Source: Sphingomonas sp. (GTDB lineage: Bacteria > Pseudomonadota > Alphaproteobacteria > Sphingomonadales > Sphingomonadaceae). Taken from it: a stretch of 8,989 bases of DNA. The stretch lies in NCBI GenBank assembly GCA_025935515.1, contig JAICVC010000083.1:1-8989 (forward strand), read 5' to 3'. This document shows, in pieces, positions 6,977 to 8,989 of this stretch (the first letter of the stretch is position 1; every line of letters begins with the position of its first letter). The notes beneath the pieces were generated by a model. The model ran no database searches. It was not told the DNA's origin and saw only the letters and a program-made list of their open reading frames with translations. Position numbers and translations under genes: made by a program.

Positions 6977-7318
6977 TTATTCGTAGTCGCCGCCCGACGG
7001 GGTCGGCCGCGGCGGTGCGGCGGCCGTCAGGCGCAGCGCCTCTGCGGCTTCGCTCAGCGACGCCAGCTCCTCGGTCTCGTCCTCCTCGTCGATCCGCACC
7101 TTCTGCAGGTTGGTGACGATGGCTTCCTCGAGGTCCTTGGGCTTGACCGTCACGTCGGCGATCTCGCGCAGCGCAACGACAGGGTTTTTGTCGCGGTCGC
7201 GGTCGATGGTGAGATCGGCCCCACCCGAAATCTGGCGCGCGCGCTGGGCCGCGAGCAGGACCAGGTCGAACCTGTTCGGGATCTTGTCGACACAATCTTC
7301 AACCGTAACGCGCGCCAT
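6977..7318 (-). CDS. rpoZ: DNA-directed RNA polymerase, omega subunit
   Basis: Small subunit that helps fold and assemble the beta' subunit of RNA polymerase. The 113-residue protein starts MARVTVEDCVDKIPNRFDLV, the hallmark N-terminus of omega, followed by LLAAQRARQI (21-30) and NPVVALREIAD (45-55). From about 77 there is an acidic stretch (DEEDETEE) and then an Ala/Pro-rich tail ending PSGGDYE. The whole is longer than the 91 residues of the E. coli protein, as is common in alphaproteobacteria. I chose the ATG at 7318 because GGAG lies six bases upstream (7328-7325). A frame open to 7408 adds 30 residues unlike omega and crosses the likely promoter. It is divergent from the phospholipase D-like gene and heads a same-strand run with rsmE, gshA and pip. 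Confidence 0.96.
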   Translation of the reverse strand: MARVTVEDCVDKIPNRFDLVLLAAQRARQISGGADLTIDRDRDKNPVVALREIADVTVKPKDLEEAIVTNLQKVRIDEEDETEELASLSEAAEALRLTAAAPPRPTPSGGDYE

Positions 7319-7376
7319 CAGCCGCTCCGCAAAAAGCAAATTCCGAAAGGAATATGGGATGTCAGGAAGGCGGCGC

Positions 7377-7405
7377 CAATAGCTTGCTAGTGGCTGAAAA
7401 GTCAA
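7377..7405 (-). promoter_or_regulatory. Candidate promoter of rpoZ
   Basis: The minus strand reads TTGACT (7405-7400), a 17-base spacer, then CTATTG (7382-7377). The first box matches the sigma-70 -35 consensus at five of six positions; the -10 box is a poor match. It would give a leader of roughly 50 bases before the rpoZ ATG. No transcript data are available, so this is an inferred site. Confidence 0.45.
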
Positions 7406-7419
7406 CAAAGCTGGCCCGC

Positions 7420-8595
7420 ATGGCCGACCAGCCCGCCGAGCCGATTACCAAGCCGCCGATCAGCGCGGAGATCGCCGGCAACAAGCTTGAGGTGATCGAG
7501 AGCGGCGAGGCGCGGTTGCGGATGTTGATCGAGCAGATTGCCTGCGCTCGGCGGTCGGTCAAAATGCTGATGTACATGTTCAACCCCGACCACGTCGGCC
7601 ATGCGGTGCGTGATGCACTGGTCGCTGCAGCGAACCGCGGAATTGCGGTCCGGCTGCTGATCGACGGCTTCGGTTCGGGCGCGCCGGCCAATTATTTCGA
7701 CGCGCTCAACCGGGCCGGCGGCGAGGAATGCGTGTTCAACCCGAGCTACGGTCGCCGCTACCTCCTCCGCAACCATCAAAAGCTGATCGTCATCGACGAT
7801 GAAATCGCAATCATCGGCGGCGCCAATATCGACGACACCTACATGACGGATCGCGGAGCGAAGCACTGGCGCGATCTGTGGCTGCGCATCGAGGGCCCGG
7901 AAGTCGCGGCGCCAAGTCAATATTTCGATACATTGTTCCGCTGGTCGTCATCGCCGCGGCGGCCGAGCCTGCAATATGCGCGGCGCAGGCTCGCCGAGTA
8001 CAGCGAATGGCGCGGCCCGTTGCAGTGGAAGTTCAGCGGCCCCTTGAGCATGCGCAACAGCTGGTGGCGCACCATCGGCCGCGATATCCGCCGCGGCTCG
8101 CGCCTCGACATGGTGTTCGCCTATTTCGCGCCGCCGGGCGCGATGGTGCGGCGGATCGGACGCCTCGGACGGCGCGGTCGCGCGCGGATCATCACCGCCG
8201 CCAAATCCGACAACAATGCCACCATCGCCGCCGCTCGCCACAGCTACAGCCGGCTGCTGCGTCGCCACGTCGAGATGTACGAATATCAGCCCGCAAAGCT
8301 CCATACGAAGCTCGCGATCGTCGATGACATCGTCCACATCGGCTCGTCGAACTTCGACTACCGCAGTCTCTACATCAACATGGAGATCATGCTGCGGATC
8401 AAGGACGCCGGGTTCGCGTCGGCCATGCGCGCCTATTTCGACCGCGAGGTCGCCGACTCAAGATGGATCACGCCCGAATTGCACAAGCGTCGCGCCAACC
8501 CGTGGCGGCGGTTCAAGTGGGCGATGTCCCACTTCCTGGTGAACATCATGGATTATACGGTCACCAGGCGGCTGAATTTCCGTCCGGAAGGTTAG
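7420..8595 (+). CDS. Phospholipase D-superfamily protein, cardiolipin synthase B-like
   Basis: Two-HKD-domain protein that probably transfers or hydrolyses phosphatidyl groups, as in cardiolipin synthesis from phosphatidylglycerol or other phospholipids. With the ATG at 7420 it has 391 residues. The first motif is NHQKLIVIDD (H119, K121, D126), followed by GGANIDD. The second is LHTKLAIVDD (H295, K297, D302), followed by GSSNFDYRS. Both catalytic triplets are intact, so it should be active. It lacks the N-terminal membrane helices of ClsA-type enzymes and is rich in arginine, which fits peripheral binding to acidic membranes, as in E. coli ClsB. The start is uncertain. The frame is open back to an ATG at 7354, and TTG 7384 or GTG 7390 lie after an AGGAAGG at 7364; the extra residues look non-conserved. 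The stop overlaps that of the convergent methyltransferase. Confidence 0.88.
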   Translation: MADQPAEPITKPPISAEIAGNKLEVIESGEARLRMLIEQIACARRSVKMLMYMFNPDHVGHAVRDALVAAANRGIAVRLLIDGFGSGAPANYFDALNRAGGEECVFNPSYGRRYLLRNHQKLIVIDDEIAIIGGANIDDTYMTDRGAKHWRDLWLRIEGPEVAAPSQYFDTLFRWSSSPRRPSLQYARRRLAEYSEWRGPLQWKFSGPLSMRNSWWRTIGRDIRRGSRLDMVFAYFAPPGAMVRRIGRLGRRGRARIITAAKSDNNATIAAARHSYSRLLRRHVEMYEYQPAKLHTKLAIVDDIVHIGSSNFDYRSLYINMEIMLRIKDAGFASAMRAYFDREVADSRWITPELHKRRANPWRRFKWAMSHFLVNIMDYTVTRRLNFRPEG

Positions 8596-8989
8596 GCCTT
8601 GGGCTCGCCCTTGTAGGCCCAGAACAGGGTTGCCGGCGGAACGTTCACCCATTCGAAGCCGCGCTTGACCGGCTTGAAGTGCGGCTTGATGAAATCGAGC
8701 ACCTTCGGACTGAACTGATAGACCAGGAAAGCGCCGCCCGGGCGGATGACGTTGGAGGTCGCCTCGGCGATGTCCTCACCCACGCCCGGCGGCAAGGTCG
8801 AGAACGGAAGGCCCGACAGGACGTAGTCGGCCTGGCCAAGGTTGCGGTCGGCAAGGATCTTTTCGACCTCCGCCGCGGAGCCGGTCACTGCGACCAGTCG
8901 CTGATCGTCGATCAGCTCCTTCAGATAGTGCGTGAAGTCGGCGTTGGTGTCGATCGTCAGCAGGGTCGCGTCGGGGCCAAGCTTCTCGA
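8592..8989 (-). CDS. Class I SAM-dependent methyltransferase, PmtA-like, partial (C-terminal part)
   Basis: The reading frame is open to the right edge, so only the last 131 residues are seen and the start lies outside the window. Visible Rossmann-fold elements are TLLTIDTNADF (an acidic residue after strand 2 normally binds the SAM ribose), VTGSAAEVEKIL (strand 3 region), ADYVLSGLPFSTLP (motif IV) and IRPGGAFLVYQFSP (strand 5). It ends with WVNVPPATLFWAYKGEPKA. The SGLPF-LP motif and this ending resemble alphaproteobacterial phospholipid N-methyltransferases, which make phosphatidylcholine precursors from phosphatidylethanolamine, but they are shared with rRNA-adenine-methyltransferase-like proteins. 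A GTG at 8888 is internal, not the start. The gene is convergent with the phospholipase D-like gene, with four overlapping bases at the stops. Confidence 0.8.
   Translation of the reverse strand, partial: EKLGPDATLLTIDTNADFTHYLKELIDDQRLVAVTGSAAEVEKILADRNLGQADYVLSGLPFSTLPPGVGEDIAEATSNVIRPGGAFLVYQFSPKVLDFIKPHFKPVKRGFEWVNVPPATLFWAYKGEPKA

Noticed and set aside
7855..7870. GGAGCGAAGCACTGG, resembling part of the hairpin repeat
   Set aside because: It encodes RGAKHWRD, a normal segment of phospholipase D-like proteins, and has no inverted partner arm.

Overview
The window is GC-rich with high third-position GC, which leaves long open frames antisense to real genes. It reads as chromosomal DNA of an alphaproteobacterium, most likely a sphingomonad. 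That assignment rests on the plant-type glutamate-cysteine ligase, the acidic tail on the RNA polymerase omega subunit, a PmtA-like methyltransferase and the overall look of the proteins. It is inference, since no rRNA or other marker is present. The seven recognisable genes are tightly packed. I see no tRNA, rRNA, insertion sequence, CRISPR array, prophage gene or replication origin.

Layout. A metabolite:H+ symporter (MFS, minus strand, 115-1407) is divergent from a secreted Ntn-hydrolase of the penicillin/acyl-homoserine-lactone acylase family (plus strand, 1540-3693). Two copies of one asymmetric palindromic hairpin repeat bracket the acylase. One lies in the divergent gap (1423-1496). The other (3695-3768) fills the gap to the convergent neighbour and is inverted relative to the first. 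A compact minus-strand run follows, in transcription order rpoZ (7318-6977), rsmE (6918-6172), gshA (6115-4745) and pip (4745-3774). Its gaps are 58 and 56 bases, with a one-base TGATG overlap at the last junction. A TTGACT-N17-CTATTG element upstream of rpoZ could be its promoter. Divergent from rpoZ is a phospholipase D-superfamily protein with two HKD motifs and no membrane anchor (plus, from about 7420 to 8595). Its stop overlaps the stop of a convergent SAM-dependent methyltransferase that runs off the right edge.

How the genes may work together. The rpoZ-rsmE-gshA-pip run mixes transcription, ribosome modification, glutathione synthesis and peptide turnover, as housekeeping operons often do. 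The phospholipase D-like protein and the methyltransferase resemble phospholipid-modifying enzymes (cardiolipin synthase B and phospholipid N-methyltransferase) and may both act on membrane lipids. The acylase and the symporter are divergent neighbours, so the transporter could import an acylase product; nothing in the sequence proves this.

I found no convincing undescribed multi-gene system. The most interesting signal is the inverted pair of hairpin repeats placed tightly around the acylase gene.
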